A DNA stretch of 24,748 bases. It comes from an uncultured Oscillospiraceae bacterium (GTDB lineage Bacteria; Bacillota; Clostridia; Oscillospirales; Oscillospiraceae). The translations under genes and the position numbers were made by a program. Where the stretch lies: contig CAKUMO010000036.1 in assembly GCA_934667815.1 (NCBI GenBank), positions 1 through 24,748 on the forward strand, read 5' to 3'. Position 1 is the stretch's first letter. Each line of letters starts with the position of its first letter. Below the pieces are notes generated by a model. It was given only the letters and a program-made list of their open reading frames with translations, did not search any database and was not told the DNA's origin. Shown piece by piece: positions 9,341 through 16,950 of this stretch.

Positions 9341-9416
9341 GACCCGCTAGCTCAGCAGGCAGAGCAATTGCCTTTTAAGCAATGGGTCTGGAGTTCGAAT
9401 CTCCAGCGGGTCACCA
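9341..9416 (+). tRNA. tRNA-Lys (TTT)
   Basis: Acceptor GACCCGC/GCGGGTC, anticodon stem TTGC/GCAA with loop CTTTTAA (anticodon TTT), T-loop AGTTCGAATCT, encoded CCA. Last gene of the cluster. Confidence 0.96.
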
Positions 9417-9420
9417 AAAT

Positions 9421-9458
9421 ATGACGGTAAATCGTATGGTTTGCCGTCATTTTTGTTT
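9421..9458 (+). terminator. Terminator of the tRNA cluster
   Basis: A 13 bp stem with G-U pairs (9421-9433 with 9438-9450) followed by TTTTGTTT. Confidence 0.85.
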
Positions 9459-9483
9459 ATTTTCGGAACTTTTTTAACAAGCG

Positions 9484-9523
9484 AAATGGCCGTCCAGCGG
9501 TTGCAGGGCGGCCATTTTGTTTG
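9484..9523. terminator. Second hairpin terminator between convergent transcripts
   Basis: A 12 bp stem (9484-9495 with 9506-9517) is followed on the plus strand by TTGTTTG and on the minus strand by a weaker T-rich stretch. It sits just past the stop of the minus-strand regulator gene and may serve both directions. Confidence 0.7.
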
Positions 9524-9530
9524 ACGGATA

Positions 9531-10520
9531 TTACACATATCTGATGCGCAGATCGCCAAAGCTCACGCTCGGGTCGAGTGTAATCACGCCCTCGGGTGCT
9601 TGCGACGGCTCACCGGAAAACTCGATGTCGCCTGCGAGAGCGCCGTTTTGGCGGTCGATGTGCAGCTCAAAGCGCTGCGGGACATGCAGCTCCAGATCGC
9701 CGAAGCTGTGCTCCAGCGTGATGCGGCAGTCGGGTGCGACGGCCTGACAGCCGGAAAAATCAACGCAGAAATCACCATAGCGTGTTTTGATGCGGCCGCC
9801 GCGCAGCAAGGGCGTCGTGACGGTGCAGGTATCCTGCCCAAAGCGCATCTCCCAGTTCAGCCAGCCATCCGTGCAGTCGCACTTGCTCACGCCGCCCGAG
9901 GCTTCGATCCGGCGGTGCTTTCGCCTGTCGCCGCGCAGCACATCGATCAGCAGGCTCACGCCCCACAGGAGCAGAAACGCCGGGATAACGACGCTCCAGC
10001 CAAAGCTGACCTTCCAAATCCCGAACTCCGTGATGAGGAAGTACATACCTGCCAGCGTGACGGCCAGCGGGAAGAAGGACGGCTTGTGAATCATTCCGGC
10101 TAGGCCCCCGATAAACAGCGCGGTTGTCCAGAGGACCGTCCACCAAGACACGTCAAGCTCCGGCCGCAGCGCCGTCAGGAGCAGCAGACCGCCGATGCAG
10201 AGAATGTAAATTGCGAACCAGAGGCCTTCAAGCGGTTTCCATTCCATGTGGAACTGTGCGCGCCCGTGCTTGCCCTCGTTCTTGATCGGCTCGGCGGGCT
10301 TGGCCGTATGAGGCGCTTCCTTGCCGAGCAGCTCATCGACCGTGATGCCGAAAATGTCTGCGAGCTGCGGCAGCAGATTGATGTCCGGGCAGGAAAGGTC
10401 GTTTTCCCATTTGCTGACTGCCTGCGCGCTCACGCCGACGCGCTCGGCAAGCTGCTCCTGCGTAAGGCTGAGACGTTTGCGGTGATAGCTGATGCGTTTT
10501 CCAAGTGTTGATTCATTCAT
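9531..10520 (-). CDS. XRE-family HTH regulator with membrane and LiaF-like C-terminal domain
   Basis: 329 residues from ATG at 10520, with AGGAGGGG upstream; the open frame extends 20 codons further up but without a ribosome site. Residues about 7-61 are a Cro/CI-type helix-turn-helix (RLSLTQEQLAERVGVSAQAVSKWE). A linker (KPAEPIKNEGK) leads to four or so hydrophobic segments (about 105-205; for example WFAIYILCIGGLLLLTAL). The C-terminal third is a repetitive beta-rich region (SFGDLELHVP, VSFGDLRIRYV) like the LiaF/DUF4097 type. The protein is therefore probably a membrane-anchored DNA-binding regulator sensing the envelope. Its targets are unknown; autoregulation is possible. It lies alone, convergent with the tRNA cluster. 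Confidence 0.75.
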   Translation of the reverse strand: MNESTLGKRISYHRKRLSLTQEQLAERVGVSAQAVSKWENDLSCPDINLLPQLADIFGITVDELLGKEAPHTAKPAEPIKNEGKHGRAQFHMEWKPLEGLWFAIYILCIGGLLLLTALRPELDVSWWTVLWTTALFIGGLAGMIHKPSFFPLAVTLAGMYFLITEFGIWKVSFGWSVVIPAFLLLWGVSLLIDVLRGDRRKHRRIEASGGVSKCDCTDGWLNWEMRFGQDTCTVTTPLLRGGRIKTRYGDFCVDFSGCQAVAPDCRITLEHSFGDLELHVPQRFELHIDRQNGALAGDIEFSGEPSQAPEGVITLDPSVSFGDLRIRYV

Positions 10521-10605
10521 TTTGATCCCCTCCTTATTTCTGCCAATACTATGCCATAAATGAGGGGAAAAAGCTATCATCCAGACGTTAAAAATTGAAA
10601 TTTTT

Positions 10606-10642
10606 CAAAACAACTCCCGGTTGAGACTGGCTCAACCGGGAG
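10606..10642 (-). terminator. Terminator of the serpin gene
   Basis: A perfect 12 bp stem (10614-10625 with 10631-10642, loop of 5) lies 11 nt past the serpin stop. On the minus strand it is followed by TTGTTTTG. Confidence 0.88.
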
Positions 10643-10652
10643 ACTTAGCGCG

Positions 10653-11942
10653 TTATACGTCGTAAATTGCGCCGAGGAACAGGAAACACTGTGCTTCACG
10701 GTCGTAGATGCCGCAGACAAAGGGACGGTCAACGCGGACGGTTTTCTTCTCGCGCGGGAGAGCGGTGGTCTCGGCGATCATCTCCACGGCAGTTGCGGCG
10801 GCGGCTTCGGTGCCGGTCTCGTTGACGCGCAGGAAGGTCTTGTGCAGGACGCGGCCGATACGCAGCGCGGTTTCGCCGGCCACGGACGACATGCCGGAGA
10901 AGTCGGCCCTTTCTTTATCAAAGGCATCGGTCATGCCCATGGCCTGCAGCGCCTCGCTCAGCTCGAAGGAGCAGTCGTTCGTGAACTTTGGCATGACGGT
11001 GTGGATGCTCTCGTTGGAGGCATTTGCAATCAGCGCGGTCAGCTTTTCGCCGGTCAGGGAGGCAACGTAGTCCTCGAGGGAAACGCTCTTATCCGGCAGC
11101 AGGACAACATAGCAGAAGCGGTCGTTTTCATAATCCTTGAGGAAGCCTGCGGTGTTCTCGTCGTGCAGGTAGTAGGACTCGTCGGCGTACATCAGCGTGG
11201 CCTGCCTGTCGCCGGAAGCGCCGTGGAATACCTCGGGGCGGGCGTCGCTTTCCGTATATTCGTGTTTCCAGCTTGCCTTGAAGGCCAGTGCATTGACCAG
11301 ATACATCACGGCATCGGGATCCATATCGTCGAGGATTTTCTCGATCATGCCCCGGGTCTGGTAATTGACCCAATCGTTGATGCGGTCGCGCGTGTCACTG
11401 TTAAAGGCTGCGGACGTGACCTCTGCGCCGTAGTAGTCGCGGCTGCATTGCAGGAAATCCTCACTGACGGGATAGTCCTCGCGCAGCCAGATTGCATTGG
11501 CGGCATTCAGCTCGTTGGTGTTTTTCTGTCCGCAGGCGAGAAGATACGCATTGAGCTGCGCAACGGACAGGCCGAGAACGGCTTCCATCTGTGTGCGCGT
11601 TTCGCCGGAGGCGCCGTTTGCGGTCATGGCCAGCGCAATCAGGACGGAATAGGGCGAAACGACGGCGTTTTTACCGGAATCGGCGGCGTGCTTCAGAAGA
11701 TTCGCAGCAAATTCTGCGCTTGCCGCAGCGAAGGCGGCATCCGGCTCCTTGCTTTCGCCCTCTCCGCCGAGCGGTTGGGCGGGATAGCCGGTGGGGGCTG
11801 TAGGCGTGTCCGAGGGATCGTCAGTCTGCGAGGGCGTTTCACTACCCTGCGGCTGGGTGGGCGCCGGTGCGGCGGCGCAGGCGAAAAGCTGGAGACTCAG
11901 CGCAAGCAGGAGCAGCAGCACGGTCAGCTTTTTATATTTCAT
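10653..11942 (-). CDS. Secreted lipoprotein serpin (serine protease inhibitor)
   Basis: A 429-residue serpin. The N-terminus is a lipoprotein signal with lipobox LFAC (Cys about 22), then a Pro/Thr/Ser-rich tether to about residue 65, then the serpin fold (NAVVSPYSVLIALAMTANGA; NALAFKASW; PKF; DRPF...FLFLGAIYDV). The reactive-loop hinge NETGTEAAAATAV (about 374-386) has Gly at P15, Thr at P14 and a run of Ala at P12-P9, the signature of inhibitory serpins. Counting 17 from the hinge Glu gives P1 = Glu391. However, the stretch to the PF motif is about five residues longer than in alpha-1-antitrypsin, so P1 is uncertain and Arg397 is another candidate. It is probably displayed on the cell surface against host or competitor proteases. 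The AGGAGG site is about 8 nt before ATG. Confidence 0.93.
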   Translation of the reverse strand: MKYKKLTVLLLLLALSLQLFACAAAPAPTQPQGSETPSQTDDPSDTPTAPTGYPAQPLGGEGESKEPDAAFAAASAEFAANLLKHAADSGKNAVVSPYSVLIALAMTANGASGETRTQMEAVLGLSVAQLNAYLLACGQKNTNELNAANAIWLREDYPVSEDFLQCSRDYYGAEVTSAAFNSDTRDRINDWVNYQTRGMIEKILDDMDPDAVMYLVNALAFKASWKHEYTESDARPEVFHGASGDRQATLMYADESYYLHDENTAGFLKDYENDRFCYVVLLPDKSVSLEDYVASLTGEKLTALIANASNESIHTVMPKFTNDCSFELSEALQAMGMTDAFDKERADFSGMSSVAGETALRIGRVLHKTFLRVNETGTEAAAATAVEMIAETTALPREKKTVRVDRPFVCGIYDREAQCFLFLGAIYDV

Positions 11943-12043
11943 AGCATTGTCCTCCTATCGGGGTTGTATGTCCTTTTGACGGAGAGCATGGGAAAAAGTT
12001 CCGAACATGTTTAACATGGATATTTTGCATCCATTCGAGCATA

Positions 12044-12360
12044 TCAGGTTCCTCTCTTTCTTTGCCGAAAAGCGGCAATTCGTTCGATGATCTGTTTCCT
12101 TCCGACCAGCTGCAGGATAACGACCACGCCGAGCTGTACCGCCTGCCAGCCCGGCCACGCGAAGCGCATGATCAGAATCAGCACGGTCAGAACCGCCGTG
12201 CTGAGCAGCAGATTCTTTTTGAACAGTCGGAACGGAATGGGACGCCGGGCATTGTGCGCCCGCACCAGAAAGACGATCAGACAGCTTGCAGGTGTTGCAA
12301 GCGCCGCGCCCTGTACGCCCAGCGGCGACGGGATCAGCAGTGCGTCAGAGGCTCCTTTCT
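12044..12360 (-). pseudogene. Remnant of a polysaccharide flippase (C-terminal part)
   Basis: The frame ending at 12044 contains SPLGVQGAALATPASCLIVF, a run RAHNARRPIPFRLFKKN and two hydrophobic helices. These resemble the C-terminal end of Wzx/MATE-like polysaccharide exporters. There is no plausible start; the upstream part runs in frame into sequence that belongs in another frame to the glycosyltransferase remnant. I read it as the surviving tail of a deleted flippase gene. The family call rests on a short segment and is moderate. Confidence 0.55.
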
Positions 12361-13117
12361 TCGCCGCAACAAGCCGGTTCCTCCGCAGATACGCGCTTGC
12401 TGTGTGCAATGGGCTTCCAGTCCGGCTTGCAGACAATTGCTGCAACCGTGACGGGCAGATAGGTCAGCATGAACAGCGGGAAGGTCGCGACGGCCCGGAG
12501 CTTGCGCCCGGCGGAGCAGCGAATCTGCTTCCATTCGCTGATCGTCGTGATGAGTCCGAGGAGAAACACGGTCAGGTAGAGATTCAAAAGGCTCTGTCCA
12601 ATCGAGAAAACCACCGTCAGCGCATCCGCTGCCGGACGGATTGGCGGAAGCCGGTGGGCTGCTCGTCATAGAACACGGCGGCCGGGCAGTAGCTGATCGT
12701 TTCTCTGCGGACGATGTTGTAGCCCGCGGAGAAGGTCTTGTTGATCTCGCGGAAGTAATTGCGATCGACCACATTGTCTGCGTCAAAGACGAGGTAGCCG
12801 TCGTATTCCCGCTTGATACGGCGCAGCAGATAGCTCAGGGCGAAGCCCTTGCCGACGCGGCTGCGGTCGTGCCGCTCGAATGCCCGTGCGCCGTGCGCGT
12901 GCGCGATCTCGGCAGTGCAGTCGGTGCAGTTGCCGGCTACGACGTAAATGTCGATCAGTCCTGCGGGATAGTTCTGCTGCTTCAGACTGTCGGTCAGGTT
13001 GCCGATCACCGCTGCCTCATTGCGTGCGACAATCAGAACGGCGAAGCGGTGCGGCACACCCTCCGGCAGCGGCTTGCGCTTTTTCAGCAGTGCAAGGGGA
13101 ATATAGCACCCCGGCAA
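12345..13117 (-). pseudogene. Decayed family 2 glycosyltransferase
   Basis: The N-terminal GT-A part is clear (FAVLIVARNEAAVIGNL, VVAGNCTDCTAEIA, LVFDADNVVDRNYF). After GYNIV the sequence jumps to ISYCPAAVFYDEQPTGFRQS, so about 90 residues that normally carry the GTS(C/G) and LLTEDIE catalytic segments are missing. After RQRMR a TGA follows. The membrane part continues in another frame from about 12614 (VFSIGQSLLNLYLTVFLLGL ... KPDWKPIAHSK). The 5' end is fused to the truncated P-type ATPase at about 13110. With a lost catalytic core, a frameshift and no own start region, it cannot make a working enzyme. Coordinates are approximate. Confidence 0.85.
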
Positions 13118-14372
13118 GACTGGCGATGCCGACGGCCAGGGACATAACCAGATTCATTTGCGCATGGCTCAGGCCAAGGTGCGGTGCAGCGAAGAATACG
13201 CCAGCCGATTTGGTCAGGTTGTTGATGACCCGCCGTCCCTCGGAAATGACGTCCTTCAGGACGGCGAAATCAGAATCCAGCAAGACGAGCTGCGCCGTCT
13301 GCTTGGCAGTGTCGCTGCCGTTACCCATAGCAGCGGAGCAATCGGCCTGCCGCATGGCCGGCAGATCGTTCACGCCGTCACCCGTCATGGCGACCTTGTG
13401 CCCGCGTGTTTGCAGCGCGGCAACCAGAATCTTTTTCTGACGCGGCGTGACCCGGCTGAACACCGTTCAGCGCTCGATAGGTCGAATTGTTGTCGTCGGT
13501 ATGGACGAGATAAGTGGCCATCAGACGCTGAAATTCCCGTTCATCCAGATCGGGGTACACGCTCTCGACCTCCAGGCTGCCCTCTGTGAGGGTGCCCGTT
13601 TTGTCGAGGCAGACCACGTCGCAGTGGGCGAGATTTTCAAGCGAATGCAGTTTCCGCAAAGGCCGATGCTGATGAGCAGCACCAGCCCCTTCGGCAGCAT
13701 CCCCAGAAGGCCCGCCGAAGTGGCGACTACGGCAGCGTCCACCGGTGTGCCGCGCAGGAATACCGCCTGCGCAAACAGCAGCACGCTCAGCGGCACGATG
13801 AGAAAGCCGGAAAATTTTGTGACCTTTTTCATCGAGCTGAGCAGCTCGGAGCCGCTGCCTTTGGCTTTTTTGACCTCGTCCACCATTTTGGCGGTGAAGC
13901 ACGCGTCTGCGCCGCATTCGGCCTCGGCAAGGCTGCGCCCGGCCACGATGCTGCTGCCGGAGAGCAGCCGGTCACCGGCCAGCTTTACGACAGATTCGGA
14001 CTCGCCGGTCGGGATGGCTTCGTTGACCTCCGGCCGCCCTTCCTGCAAAATGCAGTCGGTGCAGACGGCATTGCCTGCGGCCAGCACCGGCGTGTCACCC
14101 TTGCGAAGCTCCTCCGGGCGGATGCGCTGCTCCTTGCCGCCGCGCATGACCGCCACGGCAAGGAGCAGCGTCAGCCGCTCAATCTGCCGCTTGGCGCGGA
14201 TCTCCTGCACAATGCCGACGGTGGTGTTGATAAGAATGATGAAAATGAACAAAAGATTCTTCCACGCGCCGACAGCCGCCAGTGCAACGGCGATCATCAG
14301 ATTCAGCGCGTTGAAGCCGGTGCAAATGTTGTCCCGCAAAATATGCGGGATCGTTTTTGTGGCATTGTTCAT
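13106..14372 (-). pseudogene. Decayed P-type cation ATPase
   Basis: Starts normally at ATG 14372 with an AGGGGG site, then two membrane helices, the actuator motif IPTGES and a MLPKGLVLL motif (the PEGL helix). At about 13660 the frame shifts, and the phosphorylation motif DKTGTLTEG is read in a second frame. At about 13460 it shifts again, after STYRALNG, into a third frame (VFSRVTPRQKK ... TGDGVNDLPA). Only about 65 residues separate DKTGT from GDGVND instead of roughly 200 or more, so most of the nucleotide-binding domain is gone. The C-terminal membrane domain stops at about 13106, where the glycosyltransferase remnant begins. Clear pseudogene; substrate unknown. Confidence 0.9.
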
Positions 14373-14433
14373 GAGAATTCCCCCTGACCTTTGCGTTTCA
14401 TATCCTTACACGCAGGAGAGCGGCAAAAGTTGG

Positions 14434-14482
14434 CGAAAAAAATTAGCTTGTCAAAAAGTCCGAAGGGACTTTTTGACAAGCT
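14434..14482 (-). terminator. Repeat-type hairpin terminator (copy 1)
   Basis: A perfect 17 bp stem (14445-14461 with 14466-14482, loop GAAG) is followed on the minus strand by AATTTTTTTCG. It ends the operon that starts at 16131. Almost the same hairpin occurs at 21592-21628. Confidence 0.88.
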
Positions 14483-14556
14483 GCCTGCAAAGTAGTTATA
14501 TTTTGCAATTCGGATTTTAAGGCATGGAGGCCAATTGAAAATCGTCTTATGGAGTT

Positions 14557-14739
14557 TTATGTCCTTCTCAGATAAATCTCCCCGCATTTGCGGCACACGA
14601 CCTTGGTCTGGCCGCCGACTGCCGGGACGGACTGCACTGCGTGGCATGCGGGACAGCGAAAAAAGCGCTTCTTCCTGCGCTGACGCAGACGAAATTTCGA
14701 CTTTTTCGCTGCGAGAAACGCCATGAACTTCCGTTTCAT
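14557..14739 (-). CDS. Small zinc-ribbon protein, 60 aa
   Basis: A 60-residue basic protein. The first half is rich in Lys/Arg (KRKFMAFLAAKKSKFRLRQRR). The second half holds a zinc ribbon with knuckles CPAC and CRKC (FRCPACHAVQSVP ... VVCRKCGEIYLRRT). Similar FxCPxC...VP...CxxC tails occur in short uncharacterised Clostridia proteins. Its ATG overlaps the stop of the phosphatidyltransferase gene (ATGA, 14736-14739), strongly suggesting coupled translation and that it is a real gene. Function unknown; the basic arm suggests nucleic-acid or ribosome binding (inference). Confidence 0.72.
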   Translation of the reverse strand: MKRKFMAFLAAKKSKFRLRQRRKKRFFRCPACHAVQSVPAVGGQTKVVCRKCGEIYLRRT

Positions 14740-15338
14740 GCCTGCTTCTCCGCCTTTCCGGGCTTGCTGTCGCGCAGAATGGCCGTGTAGCGTACAAGGT
14801 AAAGCACGAAAGACAGCACGATGAGCGCCGAACAGACGATGGCATCCACCAGCACAAAGGTCGGGTTAGCATCACGCCAGAGCATCAGCACGAACATGGA
14901 AAGATAAATCGTCACCGTGCAGAGCTTGCCGTACCACCCTGCGCTGTAAACGCTGTGCGTGCGGCGCAGCGCAATGAGCGTCAGAATGCCGATGGAGCAC
15001 TCCTTTGTGACCAGAATGCCGACCATCCACCAGTATTTCATCGGCATGAGACACAGCAGCAGCGCAATCTGCGTGAGCTTGTCGGCTACTGGGTCGATGG
15101 CCTTGCCGAAGTCCGAGACCAGATGGAAGGTGCGGGCGATCCAGCCGTCCACCACGTCCGTTGCACCCGAGAGCAGCAGCAGGCCGAAGGCCCACCAGTA
15201 TTGCCCCTTGCAGTGCAGTGCAATGATGACCGGAATGAGCAGAATGCGGAAAAAGCTCAGAAAATTCGGCAGTGTAAAAATCTTGTTGGTATCCGATTGC
15301 TGCGCGTGCTCAATCCGCGCTTTCTCTTTCTCCCCCAT
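14736..15338 (-). CDS. CDP-alcohol phosphatidyltransferase (PgsA-like)
   Basis: An integral membrane enzyme that transfers a phosphatidyl group from CDP-diacylglycerol to an alcohol, probably glycerol-3-phosphate (phosphatidylglycerolphosphate synthase) or a related acceptor. The CDP-OH-P signature D-G-x2-A-R-x8-G-x3-D-x3-D is complete in VDGWIARTFHLVSDFGKAID and the following PVAD (about residues 63-86). Several hydrophobic helices span the 200 residues, and TLPNFLSFFRILLIP is the usual amphipathic N-terminal segment. ATG has a strong AGGAGGAGG site and overlaps the preceding gene by 29 nt. Whether it is the housekeeping PgsA or a paralogue cannot be decided here. Confidence 0.88.
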   Translation of the reverse strand: MGEKEKARIEHAQQSDTNKIFTLPNFLSFFRILLIPVIIALHCKGQYWWAFGLLLLSGATDVVDGWIARTFHLVSDFGKAIDPVADKLTQIALLLCLMPMKYWWMVGILVTKECSIGILTLIALRRTHSVYSAGWYGKLCTVTIYLSMFVLMLWRDANPTFVLVDAIVCSALIVLSFVLYLVRYTAILRDSKPGKAEKQA

Positions 15339-16131
15339 GAGGTTCCTCCTCCTGCACCGTCGGCACGAACATCTCTGTGACCTTCGAGCGGCGGCGATAT
15401 TTTTGATGGAAATAGCCGATCACGCTGAATACCAGCGCGCCGATGAGATTGACGATCAGATCGCCCATGGTATCGTAAAGACCGATGTCCAGATACCCGC
15501 CGAGACCGAGGCTCTCGCCGTTGACGGCGGCGTCCGTGATGCCTGAGATGGTGATGGGGATGTTGCTGTTCGTCGAGTCGAGCGTGACGGAGGTGATCGT
15601 GTGGACGATGGTGTCCTTCTGCATATCCTTCATGAACAGACGGTCGACGGAAAATTCAAAGATCTCCCACACTGCGCCAATGGTCATGGAGAAGCAGAAC
15701 GCGACCAGTGCCAGGAAAATGGGCGAGAGCTGGAAGCTCGTGCGGTGGTCGCGGTTGAGAATATCCGCCATGGAATAGCCGACGGCGGCATAGATAAAGC
15801 CGCTGACGGTGTGCATCGCCTTATCCCAGAACGGCACCTTGACATAGAAGCAGGCAAGCTCTCCCAGAATTTCGGCGGCAAAGATGAAGATCACGAGCGT
15901 GATCTCCAGTCCCGTGGGAAGCTGCATATGCAGCCGGTGCGAGACGATCGCTGGCAGGAACAGCAGGAACAGCGTCAAAAGGCAGGTGTAGACGCTTTCG
16001 GTTTGGCCGTTGAACAGCGAACGCACCAACACGCCCAGCACGATCAGACGTACGACGGTGTAGGTGATGGCCGTCAGCTTGCTCTTTCCCTCGAGGTAGC
16101 TTCTCCAGCGGCTCTTTTTATGATTTTTCAT
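15310..16131 (-). CDS. Uncharacterised multi-pass membrane protein
   Basis: 273 residues with about six hydrophobic segments. Conserved-looking polar motifs lie between them: DKAMHTVSGFIYAAVGYSM (about 105-123) and SMTIGAVWEIFEFSVD (about 150-165). These resemble the DUF2238/YjdF-like membrane family, where DKxxH...SG and WEIFEF are the recurring motifs, but I hold that assignment loosely. The C-terminus is charged. ATG follows AAGGAGCG. It is first in a coupled operon with the phosphatidyltransferase, so a role in envelope lipid metabolism is a reasonable inference. It is divergent from the response regulator gene. Confidence 0.75.
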   Translation of the reverse strand: MKNHKKSRWRSYLEGKSKLTAITYTVVRLIVLGVLVRSLFNGQTESVYTCLLTLFLLFLPAIVSHRLHMQLPTGLEITLVIFIFAAEILGELACFYVKVPFWDKAMHTVSGFIYAAVGYSMADILNRDHRTSFQLSPIFLALVAFCFSMTIGAVWEIFEFSVDRLFMKDMQKDTIVHTITSVTLDSTNSNIPITISGITDAAVNGESLGLGGYLDIGLYDTMGDLIVNLIGALVFSVIGYFHQKYRRRSKVTEMFVPTVQEEEPHGGERESAD

Positions 16132-16175
16132 GGAATCGCTCCTTGCTTTATATGTTAATATCTTACCCCCGGATT

Positions 16176-16195
16176 ATCAACTCAACATCAACTCA
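16176..16195. repeat. 11-bp-spaced direct repeat ATCAACTCA
   Basis: ATCAACTCA occurs at 16176-16184 and again at 16187-16195, so the repeat period is 11 bp. It lies in the divergent region between the membrane-protein operon and the response regulator. OmpR-family regulators bind such helically phased direct repeats, so this is a candidate site for the neighbouring regulator. Confidence 0.45.
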
Positions 16196-16227
16196 GAATA
16201 AATTTTTGTTAAAATTAAGGAAATTCT

Positions 16228-16257
16228 TTTACAAACGCCGGCGGCGTATGCTATACT
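16228..16257 (+). promoter_or_regulatory. Promoter of the two-component operon
   Basis: TTTACA (16228-16233) and TATACT (16252-16257) with an 18 bp spacer; the start codon is 21 bp after the -10. Confidence 0.75.
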
Positions 16258-16278
16258 TATCCCATCGGAGGTGAGTCC

Positions 16279-16950
16279 ATGTTCAAAATACTTGTTGCGG
16301 AGGACGATGCCGAGCTTCAGCAGCTCTTTTGCCGCGTTCTGACGCGCAGCGGCTACACGGCCATCGGCGTGCCGGACGGCGTGGCCGCGCTGGAAACACT
16401 GGAAAAGGAGTACATCGACCTGATCGTTTCGGATATTATGATGCCGCGCATGGACGGCTACACCCTTGTGCGCAGTCTGCGCGAGACGGGCAACAACATT
16501 CCCGTGCTCATGATTACGGCCAAGGACAGCTTTCAGGATATGCAGTTCGGCTTTTTGGCCGGGACGGATGATTACATGGTCAAGCCTGTCAACGTCAACG
16601 AGATGGTGCTGCGCATTCAGGCGCTGCTGCGGCGCGCGCAGATGGTCGCAGACCGCCGCCAGAGCATCGGCGCGACGAGCTTTGAGTTCGATTCCTTCAC
16701 CGTGCGGCGGGGGAGCGACACGCTGGTTCTGCCGCAGAAGGAGTTTCTGCTGCTTTACAAGCTGGTCTCCTCGCCGGGGCATATCTTTACACGGCAGCAG
16801 CTCATGGACGACATCTGGGGCGTCGATTCCCAGACTGACCCGCGTACTGTTGACGTGCACATCAATCGCCTGCGCGACCACTTCCGCGAGAATCCGGATT
16901 TCGAAATTGTGACCGTGCGCGGCATCGGCTATAAGGCGGTCAGAAAATGA
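16279..16950 (+). CDS. OmpR-family response regulator
   Basis: 223 residues. The receiver domain (about 1-118) has acidic pocket E8-D9-D10, phosphoacceptor D52 (in SDIMMPRMDG), T80 and K102 (VKPVN). The winged-helix DNA-binding domain (about 125-223) ends with DPRTVDVHINRLRDH and VRGIGYKA, typical of OmpR/PhoB. ATG follows GGAGGTGA. It overlaps the kinase gene by 4 bp (ATGA), so the two form a cognate pair. Target genes are not shown by the sequence; the direct repeat upstream suggests autoregulation. Confidence 0.95.
   Translation: MFKILVAEDDAELQQLFCRVLTRSGYTAIGVPDGVAALETLEKEYIDLIVSDIMMPRMDGYTLVRSLRETGNNIPVLMITAKDSFQDMQFGFLAGTDDYMVKPVNVNEMVLRIQALLRRAQMVADRRQSIGATSFEFDSFTVRRGSDTLVLPQKEFLLLYKLVSSPGHIFTRQQLMDDIWGVDSQTDPRTVDVHINRLRDHFRENPDFEIVTVRGIGYKAVRK

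Noticed and set aside
10842..12014. Plus-strand open frame opposite the serpin
   Set aside because: Shadow of the serpin gene; no family features, no start signal, and it crosses the serpin promoter region.
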